DNA of 64,000 nt from an uncultured Roseobacter sp. (GCF_947488185.1 NZ_CANKYM010000003.1:62001-126000); one strand, 5' to 3'. Positions 18,096 to 26,884 are shown, counted from the stretch's first letter. Made by a program: numbers and translations. The notes: generated from the letters alone by a model not told the origin.

Positions 18096-18125
18096 TGTTC
18101 ATTTCCTGTTCATTGTCTGTTGTCG
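18096..18125 (+). promoter_or_regulatory. Eleven-base-period direct repeats upstream of the P-loop NTPase gene
   Basis: TGTTCATT occurs at 18096-18103 and again at 18107-18114, with a third partial copy (TGTTGTCG) at 18118. The 11-base period is that of tandem binding sites for OmpR/PhoB-type regulators, one of which is encoded at the end of this locus (21179). The same bases also read GTTC-N7-GTTC, the alphaproteobacterial LexA pattern. The 8-base perfect repeats favour the first reading. Confidence 0.45.
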
Positions 18126-18209
18126 AACCATTCATCCCGACGACAGGATACAGACAATCACTCTGCCTAAATTGATCCTCAGACACACTAACCCAAGAGG
18201 ATAACTGAC

Positions 18210-19313
18210 ATGACCGTTCACAACTTCGATTTCGACCTGACAATGCTGCACCTGACCGCGAAATGGGCTTTCACAACCCGCCGTGTCAATCATGACGATG
18301 TGACCGGGCTGGATCCTGCCGTCGAGTTGGGTGTCGCTGGAGACTTGGCGCTGTGTGAAATTACACAAGTCAATCAGCATCAGAAAATTCAGCTGGCCAG
18401 CGGCCGCGCGTCCACCAGTTACGTTGGCGACAAGGTCGTTCTGTGTATCGGCGACCGCTATGCGCCGGATCAATTCGAAGGTGCCGCACGTGTTACGGCT
18501 GCAGGCGCCGACTTGCTTGCCGGGGGCGGCGTGGTTGGTAGCATGGAACATGCACATGACCGGATGATCGCACCCACCAAGCTCCGTCCGATTGGTTTGT
18601 TAACAGACCGCACAGGCGAGGTGATCAACATCGCGCGTTACGGATTGCCAGCAGCAACTATCCCTGACCATGTGACTGTCATCGGGGTTTTCGGTGCCTC
18701 AATGAATGCCGGTAAAACGACTGCCGCAGTCAGCTTGGCACATGGCCTCTCGCAAGCTGGTTTCAGCGTGGTCGGGGTCAAAGCAACAGGGACTGGGGCG
18801 TTCAGCGATTTCAACGCGTTCGAAGATGCTGGTGTCAGTGCCATGGATTTTACGGATGCAGGCATGCCCACAACCTACCGGATGCCCATGGACCGGGTCG
18901 AGCAGGGGTTTGACACTTTGGTCGGCACAGCAGCGGCAAATGGCGCGGATATCGTGGTTGTGGAAATCGCAGATGGTGTTTTCCAACAGGAAACCCGGGA
19001 AATTCTGGCCGGATCGTCCATTTGTGACCGTATGGATGGTATCCTCTTTGCGACACCTGATGCGTTGGGTGCGGTTGGTGGAGCCCGGGTATTGGCTGAC
19101 TACGGTTTGCGGCCTTTCGCGATGTCAGGCAAGCTCACGCAGTCGCCTCTCGCAACGATGGAGGCCGAAAAAGCAACTGGCATCCCCGCTCTTTCCCGCA
19201 CCGATTTGTGCACACCGTCGAAGGTGATGGCTGTCGCCGAGATCGTTTTGCGCGTCTCAACCGCCCAGCGGGCGGGAACACCGATGGTCATCGAAGAGAT
19301 GACTGCCGCATGA
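18210..19313 (+). CDS. P-loop NTPase of unknown function, upstream of a two-component pair
   Basis: I do not recognise a named family with certainty. The protein has 367 residues. Residues 1-150 form a domain without clear motifs. A Walker A motif GASMNAGKTT lies at 162-171, followed by a helix (AAVSLAHGLSQAGF) and GVKATGTGAFSDFNAF. This resembles the SIMIBI NTPases such as MobB, dethiobiotin synthetase and DUF1611 proteins. There is no signal peptide or membrane segment. Possible Walker B-like acidic residues are in GADIVVVEIADG. The gene is followed by a possible 61-codon gene and a histidine kinase with 4-base overlaps, so it may feed into or answer to that two-component system. Confidence 0.75.
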   Translation: MTVHNFDFDLTMLHLTAKWAFTTRRVNHDDVTGLDPAVELGVAGDLALCEITQVNQHQKIQLASGRASTSYVGDKVVLCIGDRYAPDQFEGAARVTAAGADLLAGGGVVGSMEHAHDRMIAPTKLRPIGLLTDRTGEVINIARYGLPAATIPDHVTVIGVFGASMNAGKTTAAVSLAHGLSQAGFSVVGVKATGTGAFSDFNAFEDAGVSAMDFTDAGMPTTYRMPMDRVEQGFDTLVGTAAANGADIVVVEIADGVFQQETREILAGSSICDRMDGILFATPDALGAVGGARVLADYGLRPFAMSGKLTQSPLATMEAEKATGIPALSRTDLCTPSKVMAVAEIVLRVSTAQRAGTPMVIEEMTAA

Positions 19314-19495
19314 CCAAGACTGCCATACTGAAAAGAAAGGGCCGCATGTTTCATGCGGCCCTTGTTGCGGATAGCATGGCCGCGACAGAGCCTGCCGTCT
19401 TTCATGAGGTGTTAGTAGCATCGGGGAAAGGGTCGGCGCACATAACGCAAAAGCTATTCGTCGCTTTGCCTGGAGCGCTGAGGAGAAGAGTATGA
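19310..19495 (+). CDS. Possible small gene bridging the NTPase and histidine kinase genes
   Basis: A 61-codon open frame begins with an ATG that overlaps the NTPase stop by 4 bases (ATGA, 19310-19313). It ends with a TGA that overlaps the histidine kinase ATG by 4 bases (ATGA, 19492-19495). Double ATGA coupling is typical of real operon genes and unusual by chance. The predicted peptide is basic (KTAILKRKGR, ALRRRV at the end) with no known motif. A perfect hairpin (19337-19363) lies within it, which argues that the segment may instead be non-coding spacer. I rate both possible. Confidence 0.35.
   Translation: MTKTAILKRKGRMFHAALVADSMAATEPAVFHEVLVASGKGSAHITQKLFVALPGALRRRV
19337..19363 (+). 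terminator. Perfect 12-bp hairpin between the NTPase and kinase genes
   Basis: AAGGGCCGCATG (19337-19348) pairs fully with CATGCGGCCCTT (19352-19363) around a 3-base loop. There is no T-run after the stem, so it may attenuate or stabilise mRNA rather than stop transcription. It lies inside the possible small reading frame 19310-19495. Confidence 0.6.
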
Positions 19496-21057
19496 GTATT
19501 GCCAATCTGCTGCGTATCCTTGCGGCAATCATGCTGATTGTGGCGCTGAGCGGATCTGCGCTCGCGTATTGGACGGCGCAGCGGGCCGCATTTTACAACG
19601 AACGGATCAATCTGGCGCATGAATCCTATGAGGTTCATCTGCAGTTGAGCGGCAATACCTATCAACTGTTCAAGCAATATGGCGATGCCATGCTGATCGG
19701 AGATCGTGACGAGGGCAGGGGAGAGGCCGAGTTGATCCGGTTGATCCGGGAAAATATCCGCTCGATTCGATACCTGATCGGACAGGAGATCGAACTGGTT
19801 GGAAATGAAGAGGTCGAAGAGCTTGAGTTGCTTTCCCAGATCGAGCGTAAGATCGAAGGCCTGATCACACGTTTCGAAATTGTTCGCACAGACACTGCAT
19901 TTGACCGGTTTGAACGTAATTGGACCGGTCTGTCGGTCATGTTGGACGACGAGATCGACCGTGATTTTCATTCAATGATCAACGCCGCCCTTGACGAAGA
20001 ATTGGAAGAGGTCGAGGCGACCCGCGCAGCGGCAGACAAGCACCTGCAAACGGCCAATTCGGTGGCATTTTTTCTTGTGGTACTGGCGTTGAGCGTCTCT
20101 GCCGGGGCCTTGTGGATCTACACGCGGCAGATCCTGCGCCCCATGAGCCATCTCATGGAGGGTGTCAGCGCATTGGCCGAAGGTAAATTCGGGCAGCGTA
20201 TCGCATTGAAAGGACGTAGCGAGATTTCTGCGATCGGGGGCGTGATGGACACGATGGCCGCCATGGTCGAAGCCCGCACGAAATCCTTGACCTCGCAAAA
20301 CACCGAGTTGGAAGAAGCCGTGCGTAGCAGAACGGCAGAACTGGAAAGCCTGCTTACAAAATCGCGGGTCGCCGAAGACGCGCGCCGCCAGATGCTCGCC
20401 GACGTCAGCCATGAGCTACGCACCCCGCTGACCATCATTCAGGGGGAAAGCGATGTGGCACTGCGCGGCGCGGACAAGACGGTCGAAGAATATCGCGAGG
20501 CGCTGCGGCGCACGCGCGAGACGGCCAGGCATACGAACCTGCTGGTAAATGACCTGCTGTTCATTTCGCGCGAAGAGGCCGGGCAAACTCGCCTCAAGCT
20601 GGAACGGGTTGATCTCAAGCAGTTGTTGTCTGACGCGGTCGGCGTTTTTGGTCCGGATGTACCGGTTGTCACTGATCTCGAGACGGCGGAGGTGTCGGTG
20701 GATGTGTCGCGCGTTCGGCAATGCGTTGCGGCCATGATCCAGAACGCCCGCCGTTACGGCGGACCCGGGATTATCGTCCGATTGGTGCGGACGGCAACCG
20801 GTTACCGCGTCTGTGTGGAAGATGACGGCCCAGGCCTTCCAGATGACGAGAAAGAGAAGGCCTTCGAGCGCTTCTTCCGCGGATCGAACGCCGCAAACCA
20901 ATATGAAGACGGGGCAGGTCTTGGCCTGCCGGTGGTGCGTTCCATAGCCCGTGCGCATGGCGGAAACGCGCTTTTGCAGGACCGGGATGGCGGCGGACTC
21001 TCGAGCATTATGGAACTGCCAGTCTCCACGCCCTTGCGGGTTGTATCGCAATCCTGA
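19492..21057 (+). CDS. Membrane sensor histidine kinase (HAMP-HisKA-HATPase)
   Basis: This 521-residue orthodox sensor kinase has transmembrane helix 1 at about 9-29, a helical periplasmic sensor region to about 182, and helix 2 at about 185-207. A HAMP linker follows at about 208-260 and a short coiled coil to about 295. The phosphoacceptor is His307 in DVSHELRTPLTII. The ATPase domain has MIQNARRYGGPG, EDDGPGLP and EDGAGLGLPVVRSIARAHGG. A strong AGGAG lies before the ATG. The cognate OmpR-type regulator follows after 121 bases, an inverted order compared with most such pairs. Confidence 0.92.
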   Translation: MSIANLLRILAAIMLIVALSGSALAYWTAQRAAFYNERINLAHESYEVHLQLSGNTYQLFKQYGDAMLIGDRDEGRGEAELIRLIRENIRSIRYLIGQEIELVGNEEVEELELLSQIERKIEGLITRFEIVRTDTAFDRFERNWTGLSVMLDDEIDRDFHSMINAALDEELEEVEATRAAADKHLQTANSVAFFLVVLALSVSAGALWIYTRQILRPMSHLMEGVSALAEGKFGQRIALKGRSEISAIGGVMDTMAAMVEARTKSLTSQNTELEEAVRSRTAELESLLTKSRVAEDARRQMLADVSHELRTPLTIIQGESDVALRGADKTVEEYREALRRTRETARHTNLLVNDLLFISREEAGQTRLKLERVDLKQLLSDAVGVFGPDVPVVTDLETAEVSVDVSRVRQCVAAMIQNARRYGGPGIIVRLVRTATGYRVCVEDDGPGLPDDEKEKAFERFFRGSNAANQYEDGAGLGLPVVRSIARAHGGNALLQDRDGGGLSSIMELPVSTPLRVVSQS

Positions 21058-21178
21058 CAGTTTTGCGGCGCGCGTTTGGTTCGAGAAGTTAATCGGGAAT
21101 AAAGTGATAGCCCTAGCCGTTTGTCTTTCACAGGGCGAGAGCAACGCGCCCGAAAGACAGCAAGAAGGCGCATTGGCT

Positions 21179-21850
21179 ATGAATATCCTGTTGATCGAAG
21201 ACGAATTGCGGGTGGCAGACTTTATCCGTCGTGGTTTGAAGGCCGAAGGATGGGTTGTCGAGCATGCAGGTGACGGCGAGACTGGTTTGGACATCATCCG
21301 GGACCGGAAATTCGATGTCATCATCCTCGATCTCATGCTACCCGGCATCAGTGGTCAGCAGGTCTGTCAAAAACTGCGCGCCCGGTTGAACAAAACGCCT
21401 GTGATGATGCTGACGGCATTGGACAGCACCGATGAACGTGTCTCGGGCTTGCGCCTGGGGGCCGATGATTACCTGCCCAAACCGTTCGATTTCGATGAAC
21501 TGATTGCGCGGGTGTCCGCGTTGCACCGCCGTGCGACCGGATACGCCAGCAATGGCGACGAGGGCAAGCTGCAGCATCAGGGGTTGGTCTATGACAGCGC
21601 CGCCATGGTGCTGACGGTAGACGGTGTGGTGGTTGATCTGTCCGCCAAGGAACGGGAACTGATCGCCATTCTTATGGCCAGCAAGAACAAGGCTCTCAGC
21701 CGAGAACGCATTCTGAATTCCGTCTGGGGCACACATGAGGACCCGATGACCAACGTCGTTGATGTCTACATCGGTCGGTTGCGTAAGAAGCTCGGCCCGT
21801 ACGGTCAACTCATCGCAACGGTGCGCGGGGCCGGTTATCGGTTCGGGTAG
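21179..21850 (+). CDS. OmpR/PhoB-family response regulator
   Basis: This 223-residue regulator has an N-terminal receiver with Asp51 in VIILDLMLPG, the conserved Thr/Lys positions (MLTALD, PKPFDFDEL), and a C-terminal winged helix. The latter shows SAKERELIAILMASKNKALSRE and VVDVYIGRLRKKLG followed by IATVRGAGYRFG. The ATG at 21179 (AAGGCG upstream) gives a family-standard start MNILLIEDE; longer in-frame starts up to 20951 run back into the kinase gene. It is the partner of the kinase just upstream. The 11-base repeats at 18096 are a candidate target. Confidence 0.93.
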   Translation: MNILLIEDELRVADFIRRGLKAEGWVVEHAGDGETGLDIIRDRKFDVIILDLMLPGISGQQVCQKLRARLNKTPVMMLTALDSTDERVSGLRLGADDYLPKPFDFDELIARVSALHRRATGYASNGDEGKLQHQGLVYDSAAMVLTVDGVVVDLSAKERELIAILMASKNKALSRERILNSVWGTHEDPMTNVVDVYIGRLRKKLGPYGQLIATVRGAGYRFG

Positions 21851-22000
21851 GCCCGTGTCGGGATGCCAAGCCTGTGCACAGTGCTGTTCAGGCACAAAAC
21901 TCATGCTGGCCCTTGCCAGGTTACGCGCCATTCTCTTCGGGGTTTGTCACGGGATGCTGTCTGCTGTGGCTTCCCAATTCATCCGAATAGAAAATGGGCG

Positions 22001-22032
22001 TGCCGTGAAGACGGGGGGTACGCTTCACGGCA
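22001..22032. terminator. Inverted repeat between convergent genes
   Basis: TGCCGTGAAG (22001-22010) pairs with CTTCACGGCA (22023-22032) around a 12-base loop. It sits between the regulator gene ending at 21850 and the ABC gene ending at 22048 on the other strand. It could act as a bidirectional terminator, although there is no clear T-run on either side. Confidence 0.5.
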
Positions 22033-22047
22033 TGCCGCCGCCGGACA

Positions 22048-23697
22048 TCAGCCATTGATCGCGAGGTTTATCAATATTTCGTCTGGCGTGCCCGTTTGCA
22101 CGATGCACCCGTCTTCAATGACCCAAAGGACGTCCATCATTTTCGCAATTTGCATGTTATGTGTAATCAGAATCGTTGTCGCCTCGCATCCGTGCACAAG
22201 GGTACGCACCAGTTCCGGGCCTTCTTGATCCAAGGCATCGTCAGGTTCATCCAACAGCATCAGGCGTGGGTTGGACAGCGCTGCACGGGTCAGAAGCACC
22301 CTGCGGATTTCGCCGGCAGATAGATTGCGACCGCCTTCCGACACCGTGCCATCCAGCCCACCTAGGCGGGAGATAACTTTGCCAAGTCCGAAGGTCTTGG
22401 CCTGGCGCACAATATCCGCGTCCGCCGGGCGCCCCTGAACACCCATGGTCAGCGCGCGCCGCAGTGATCCCTTCAGGATCGGGGATCTTGTGCCAATCAG
22501 GGCAATCATCTGGCGGCGTTCCCGGGTGGTCAATGCCGCAGGTGAGATGTCTCCAAACATCACGGTGCCGGACGTTGGATGTTCAAGCCCTGCGGCGAGG
22601 CTGAGTAGCGTGGATTTGCCAGCACCGTTTGCGCCAACAATCCCGATCCGTTGCCCCGGCAATGCCGTTGCACTGATCGCTGAGAGTGCGCCTGCAGAGA
22701 CATCGGAAAACATCAGAGCAGGCGGCGCATCTGGCACGGTAACATCCGTGGACCTGTCAATCTCAAGCTTTGGCACATTCAGCAGATTGAGACATTTCTC
22801 GCGGGCGTTTTGCCATGCACGATGCCGGTCCCAAACGCCTGCGAGGTCTCGCATAGGCTGGATCATCAAGCCAACAGCGGCCAGGCAACCGGCCGCTTCT
22901 GCGGCAGGCAACCCACGATGCAATGCCACGCTAAATACACTCGCAGCCGCGATGCCGGAGACGATGTCAGGTATCGCGCGCAGCAAAGCGGCCCCCTTCG
23001 CCCGTTCAAGGGCAGCGTCGACCAGTTTTTCCGTCTTCACTTTGAGCCGCCGGGTTTCAGTCTGGATACGTCCTAAAAGCCGCAATTCAGGGGCATGCGG
23101 AATGCGCTCGCTCATATCTGCTGCCAATCTCGCCCGTCGGGCGCGCAACCGCTTGTGCGCGGGACCAAGCCTCGGTCCCAGAACACTGGAAAACAGCAAT
23201 CCCACGGCAATTGGCACCGTGGCCGCCAATCCAATCTCGACATTCATGTAAAAGAGAACCCCGGCCGCGACAGGCAGGACAATCAGGGCCGAGATCAGCC
23301 TGGCCAACCCCATGCTGATCCAGGCCCGCACAGCCGTCAGATCGCCTACGAACCTCAGCGCCAGTGACCCATTCCGGCGGGCTGCAACATCGCGTGCGGA
23401 CACCCGCGCCATGTGCTTGAAGAGTTTGATGCGTAGAGAAGCCGCATAGTGCTGGCCGACTTTCTCAGCGGTCAGTCGCTCGCGAAATCTGAAGAACCCG
23501 ATTGCAAGACCGCTGAGGGCGACGCAGGCCAGCGCCAAAAGAGGCAGTGACGCGGAAGTGTCGCGGAATGCCGCAAAGACATCCCGCGTGGCAAAGGCGG
23601 CAATGCCCGTCGCCGTGGCCTGACCCAGGGCCAGACAGGTGAGCAGCAGGATACTGTGCCCGCGTCTTTCGCCCATGACCTTTGGCAGGGTGCTCAT
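22048..23697 (-). CDS. ABC exporter half-transporter (fused membrane and ATPase domains)
   Basis: This is a 549-residue protein with an N-terminal transmembrane domain of about six helices (residues 15-300) and a C-terminal nucleotide-binding domain. The Walker A is GIVGANGAGKSTL, the signature LSAGEIRR (a variant of LSGGQ), the Walker B LMLLDEPDDALD and the switch His lies in LITHN. The arrangement is that of an exporter that works as a dimer. Its ATG overlaps the stop of the alpha/beta hydrolase gene by 4 bases (23694-23697). Together with the hydrolase and the beta-hydroxylase upstream it forms a co-directional three-gene unit, so the cargo may be a small molecule or peptide processed by those enzymes. 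Confidence 0.88.
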   Translation of the reverse strand: MSTLPKVMGERRGHSILLLTCLALGQATATGIAAFATRDVFAAFRDTSASLPLLALACVALSGLAIGFFRFRERLTAEKVGQHYAASLRIKLFKHMARVSARDVAARRNGSLALRFVGDLTAVRAWISMGLARLISALIVLPVAAGVLFYMNVEIGLAATVPIAVGLLFSSVLGPRLGPAHKRLRARRARLAADMSERIPHAPELRLLGRIQTETRRLKVKTEKLVDAALERAKGAALLRAIPDIVSGIAAASVFSVALHRGLPAAEAAGCLAAVGLMIQPMRDLAGVWDRHRAWQNAREKCLNLLNVPKLEIDRSTDVTVPDAPPALMFSDVSAGALSAISATALPGQRIGIVGANGAGKSTLLSLAAGLEHPTSGTVMFGDISPAALTTRERRQMIALIGTRSPILKGSLRRALTMGVQGRPADADIVRQAKTFGLGKVISRLGGLDGTVSEGGRNLSAGEIRRVLLTRAALSNPRLMLLDEPDDALDQEGPELVRTLVHGCEATTILITHNMQIAKMMDVLWVIEDGCIVQTGTPDEILINLAING

Positions 23698-24623
23698 CGC
23701 GTGGCCTCCATCTGGTGAAGGGGCGTGGCTGCGCGCCTGGCTTGGCAGGCCATCTGTTGCCGTGCGCTACATGTGCCCCGGCAAAGGGCCGCGGGCTGAA
23801 GTTGTGCTGGGGCATCAGGGATCACGATGCAGTCGAGCCCGCCTTTGGTCACGCAGGTCTCGAAGTCATGTCCGCATCCCTCCAACACATGCAGCGTGAT
23901 CTTGGGCGCGATCTTCATCTCCGCGGCAACGGTGCGGATCGCCTCCGTCCATTTGCGGGCGCGGTCGAGACGGGTCAAACCCTGTTGCGCGTCGATTGCG
24001 GCACCGCTGCGCGTGTTCTTGTCCCGCAGGCAGTCGTTTTCCCCCACACTCACTTGCATGGGCAAGGCAAGAAACCTGTCCAGATTTGCAATCATGCGGT
24101 AGCTCCATGCGTCGGCATGATTGGGGCGTGGCCAGAGGCCGTAGGGATAGGTGGCGTTATCCGGGAAGGTGTACCATCCCGGCGAGGCGATGCTGAGATG
24201 CGAGACGCGGTCGGGATGCAACATGGCAAACCGGTGCGCGAATTGCGCGCCGCCTGAAAAGCCGAAAAGATCGAGTTGCTCCGCCGTTACGGTGCCCTCG
24301 TGTCTCAGTGCAAGCATCAGGTCCAACACGGCCAGGTCGGCGCGTCCACAGAGGAACGCCTGCTGATACCCAAGCCAGCTGATTTTGTCGAAAATCGGGG
24401 CAATCACCGCTTGACCCACGGCCGCCGCCCGCTCTGCAAAGAGAGCGGCCTGAAGCCTGGCACCGCGCCGGATGCCATGCACCGCGATGAGCGGAGGGAC
24501 ATCCGGCGCGATTTTGCGGGGGAGCGCCATCCAGCAATCCAATTCGTCCGCGCCTTTCCCGGACCGAAAAACCAATCGGTGAGGCGGGGTTTTGGGGGTA
24601 AGAGTGTTCAAATCGATGCACAT
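23694..24623 (-). CDS. Alpha/beta hydrolase in the ABC exporter operon
   Basis: This is a 309-residue soluble hydrolase. The nucleophile elbow is GFSGGAQ with Ser123, a candidate acid is Asp197 in VGENDCLRD and the catalytic histidine is His252 in EGCGHDFE. The oxyanion segment is IAVHGIRRG. I chose the ATG at 24623 (MCIDLNTL, GGGAG upstream) over a longer frame that would run into the next gene. The last 45 residues are Arg/Ala/Gln-rich and unlike the fold. It sits between the beta-hydroxylase gene (25 bases upstream) and the ABC exporter gene (4-base overlap). It may be an esterase, thioesterase or peptidase for the exported product. Confidence 0.85.
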   Translation of the reverse strand: MCIDLNTLTPKTPPHRLVFRSGKGADELDCWMALPRKIAPDVPPLIAVHGIRRGARLQAALFAERAAAVGQAVIAPIFDKISWLGYQQAFLCGRADLAVLDLMLALRHEGTVTAEQLDLFGFSGGAQFAHRFAMLHPDRVSHLSIASPGWYTFPDNATYPYGLWPRPNHADAWSYRMIANLDRFLALPMQVSVGENDCLRDKNTRSGAAIDAQQGLTRLDRARKWTEAIRTVAAEMKIAPKITLHVLEGCGHDFETCVTKGGLDCIVIPDAPAQLQPAALCRGTCSARQQMACQARRAATPLHQMEATR

Positions 24624-24648
24624 GGTAACGCTCCCGTTTTCTGATGGT

Positions 24649-25221
24649 TCAGGCGGCCGCGCCCAGAACTTCCTCGGCGAGGTGACGGGGCAACATGTCA
24701 AAGATTATGTGGATACGGTCCTGATCCCCGTCGTTGTTGGCTTCGTGCATCTGATCGTTATCGAACCACCAGAGCTCGCCCTGCTGCATGCGCACTTCTT
24801 CGTCGCCGGCCTTCATCCAGGACCCAAGCGTTGATTTCAGCACGAAATGGTAGCGGTTGCGGACGCGGTAATACTGCCCGCGGTCGATATGTGGATAGAC
24901 ACGTTTCCCTGCAGGCAGGCAGACGATTTTTCCGCGACCGAGGATGCTGTCCTGTTCTTGTGCGAAGTCCTCCAGAAACGCGCGTGCCAGTGGGTAGTTC
25001 TGTGATCCGGTGGTCCATCTGCTCTCATGTACATCGCGCCGTTTGCGATCACCGATGGCAGATTTGCGCAGACCGCGTAGCGGGATAGCCTTGGCCTCGC
25101 GCTGGACGGCGATCTTGTCCTGTCTGCCGGTGGACGCGTCCCAGGCATTTGCGACGCTGTTGATCTCGTCAAGAAACGGGGTCGGATCAATCTCGGATTT
25201 GAGCCGTTTGAAGTATTGCAT
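24649..25221 (-). CDS. Aspartyl/asparaginyl beta-hydroxylase domain protein
   Basis: This is a 190-residue iron(II)/2-oxoglutarate dioxygenase of the Asp_Arg_Hydrox family. Iron-ligand candidates are the His and Asp of YPHIDRG and the His of MHEANND; the Arg of DRIHIIFD is placed to bind 2-oxoglutarate. The double-stranded beta-helix core covers about residues 85-178. Family members hydroxylate peptide-borne or free amino acids. It is the first gene of a co-directional set with the hydrolase and ABC exporter, which suggests a tailoring role in making an exported compound or peptide. No precursor-peptide gene was seen immediately upstream. Confidence 0.88.
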   Translation of the reverse strand: MQYFKRLKSEIDPTPFLDEINSVANAWDASTGRQDKIAVQREAKAIPLRGLRKSAIGDRKRRDVHESRWTTGSQNYPLARAFLEDFAQEQDSILGRGKIVCLPAGKRVYPHIDRGQYYRVRNRYHFVLKSTLGSWMKAGDEEVRMQQGELWWFDNDQMHEANNDGDQDRIHIIFDMLPRHLAEEVLGAAA

Positions 25222-25693
25222 TTCATGTCCTCTCTGGGGTCGATTGTCTGGTCAGGTTCACGTTCGCACCCGCGTGTTGACCCGAAGGCTGTCCGGCGGG
25301 TATGTGTCGAGGATGAGAGGCTTGATCTGTGCTTTCAACCAAGATATTGATTTTAATAATAAATTTATGAACGCTTAACTGCGGGTTCATCGAATTTTCA
25401 TCTGACTTTCAGGACAGGCGTGTTTCGGGTGTTGATTGCGGTTTTTGGGCCTTCCGGCGTGGCCGCTTGCGCGAATCGATTGCTACGATTCCCGCGGGCA
25501 CGGAGGGCGCCACAGGGTGTCCAAATGCCCGTGGTTCATTCTACATGGGCTTGGTCGGAAAGCCGTCGAGAAGGGGTGGGGTGGACGACGCCAGGTTTTC
25601 CTCAAATACCGCGCGGGTGCGATTGCAACGATCTCGGGTCCGATGGTGTGACGAAAACGCTCTGGGAAAAGTCAGGGCGGATCTGGAGGCGGG
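25222..25693. other. Intergenic stretch between the hydroxylase operon and the ROK gene
   Basis: These 472 bases hold no convincing gene. The left part carries the promoter and ribosome binding site (AGAGAGGA on the minus strand) of the hydroxylase operon, including a very AT-rich run near 25335-25370 that would suit a promoter. Short open frames on the plus strand lack motifs. The right end is the 3' side of the ROK gene. Confidence 0.5.
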
Positions 25694-26884
25694 TCAGGTC
25701 AGCCCGGCATTTGATTTCAGCAGGAATTGCGACCAGATCGGCCCGCATGCCGCGCCGATTTCGCGCGCCTTGTGCCCGATCTCGCCCGCTTCGATCTGCG
25801 GGGGGATGAGACCGCGCGTGTCCTGATTTGAAATGTAGCGCCGGGTCCGTTCTACCAGTGTGCGCTTGACGTCCGCGGGCAGGCCGCCGTCAATGAGAAT
25901 GGCTTCGAAATCGATCACGGCGCAGGTCGAGAGTGCAGCCTTGGCAAGCTCCTGCGCGGTCTGCCTGATCCAGGGTTCGACATAGCGTTCGTAGGGGCTC
26001 CAGTCGCCGCTGGTCCACAGGGCGCTGGGGTCCAGCCCCACTTCTGCCAGCCGCGCCTCCAGCAGATGGATCGAGGCGATGTCGATCAGTTGGCGGCTTT
26101 CCCCATTCGGGCCGACGCTGCGCAAAGACCCCAGCGCGCCCGCGTTGCCCTGATGTCCTTCGAACACCGAATGATCGAGCACAACACCGCCGCCGACGAA
26201 GGCCGCGACGAAAAAATAGGCGTAGTCGCGGAACTCTTTCCCCCGTCCGTAGACATGTTCCGCCCGGCAGGCGGCAGTGGCATCATTGACGATGTGAACC
26301 GGTAGATCCGAGAACTCGGCAACTTCCTCGCGAAAGCTGACATCCTGCCACAGCGCGAACTCTTCTGCGCTGGCGCCCACCATCTCGTGCCAGTTCCACA
26401 GCTCGAAAGGGGCTGCAATCCCAATGCCGCAAATCCTGTCCTGTAGCTTCGCCGGTAAAACGCCGACCAGGTCTGCGCATCCATCCCGCAAGAACGCGAA
26501 GATTTCATGCGGCAAGGGATATTGGAATCCGATGGCCCGTTCGGCGCGCACGACGCCGGTGAAATCCATCAGGATGATCTTGGCATTGCGTCGTCCGATC
26601 GTGACCCCGATCGAAAACACGCCATCGGGCGCCAATCTCATCGGGACCGAGGGCTTTCCGACCTTACCACGTACCGGCTTGCCGCGCTGGAGCAGGCCAT
26701 CTTTTTCAAGCTTGCGCAGGATGACAGAAACGGTTTGCGGGGACAGACCGGCAAGCCGCGCGAGATCGCTCCCGGGCAGGGGGCCGTTGCGCTGCAGCAT
26801 CGACAGAAGCAGACGTTCATTGTGGTTTCGCAACCCGCTCTGGTTCACGCCACCACTGAGAGTTCTGATCTTGGACCCATCCAT
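25694..26884 (-). CDS. ROK-family transcriptional regulator of the frc sugar operon
   Basis: This 396-residue protein has an N-terminal winged helix-turn-helix (about residues 15-75: NERLLLSMLQRNGPLPGSDL then LAGLSPQTVSVILRKLEKDG) and a C-terminal ROK/sugar-kinase-like domain with GIGIAAPFELW, VHIVNDATAACRAEHVYG and GGGVVLDHSVFEGHQGNAGALG. The zinc-binding GHxxx-Cx-C signature of many ROK proteins is degenerate. The ATG at 26884 is preferred over a TTG seven codons upstream. It is divergent from frcBCA, and ROK repressors commonly control such sugar operons, so it should sense the imported sugar or its phosphate. Confidence 0.9.
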   Translation of the reverse strand: MDGSKIRTLSGGVNQSGLRNHNERLLLSMLQRNGPLPGSDLARLAGLSPQTVSVILRKLEKDGLLQRGKPVRGKVGKPSVPMRLAPDGVFSIGVTIGRRNAKIILMDFTGVVRAERAIGFQYPLPHEIFAFLRDGCADLVGVLPAKLQDRICGIGIAAPFELWNWHEMVGASAEEFALWQDVSFREEVAEFSDLPVHIVNDATAACRAEHVYGRGKEFRDYAYFFVAAFVGGGVVLDHSVFEGHQGNAGALGSLRSVGPNGESRQLIDIASIHLLEARLAEVGLDPSALWTSGDWSPYERYVEPWIRQTAQELAKAALSTCAVIDFEAILIDGGLPADVKRTLVERTRRYISNQDTRGLIPPQIEAGEIGHKAREIGAACGPIWSQFLLKSNAGLT

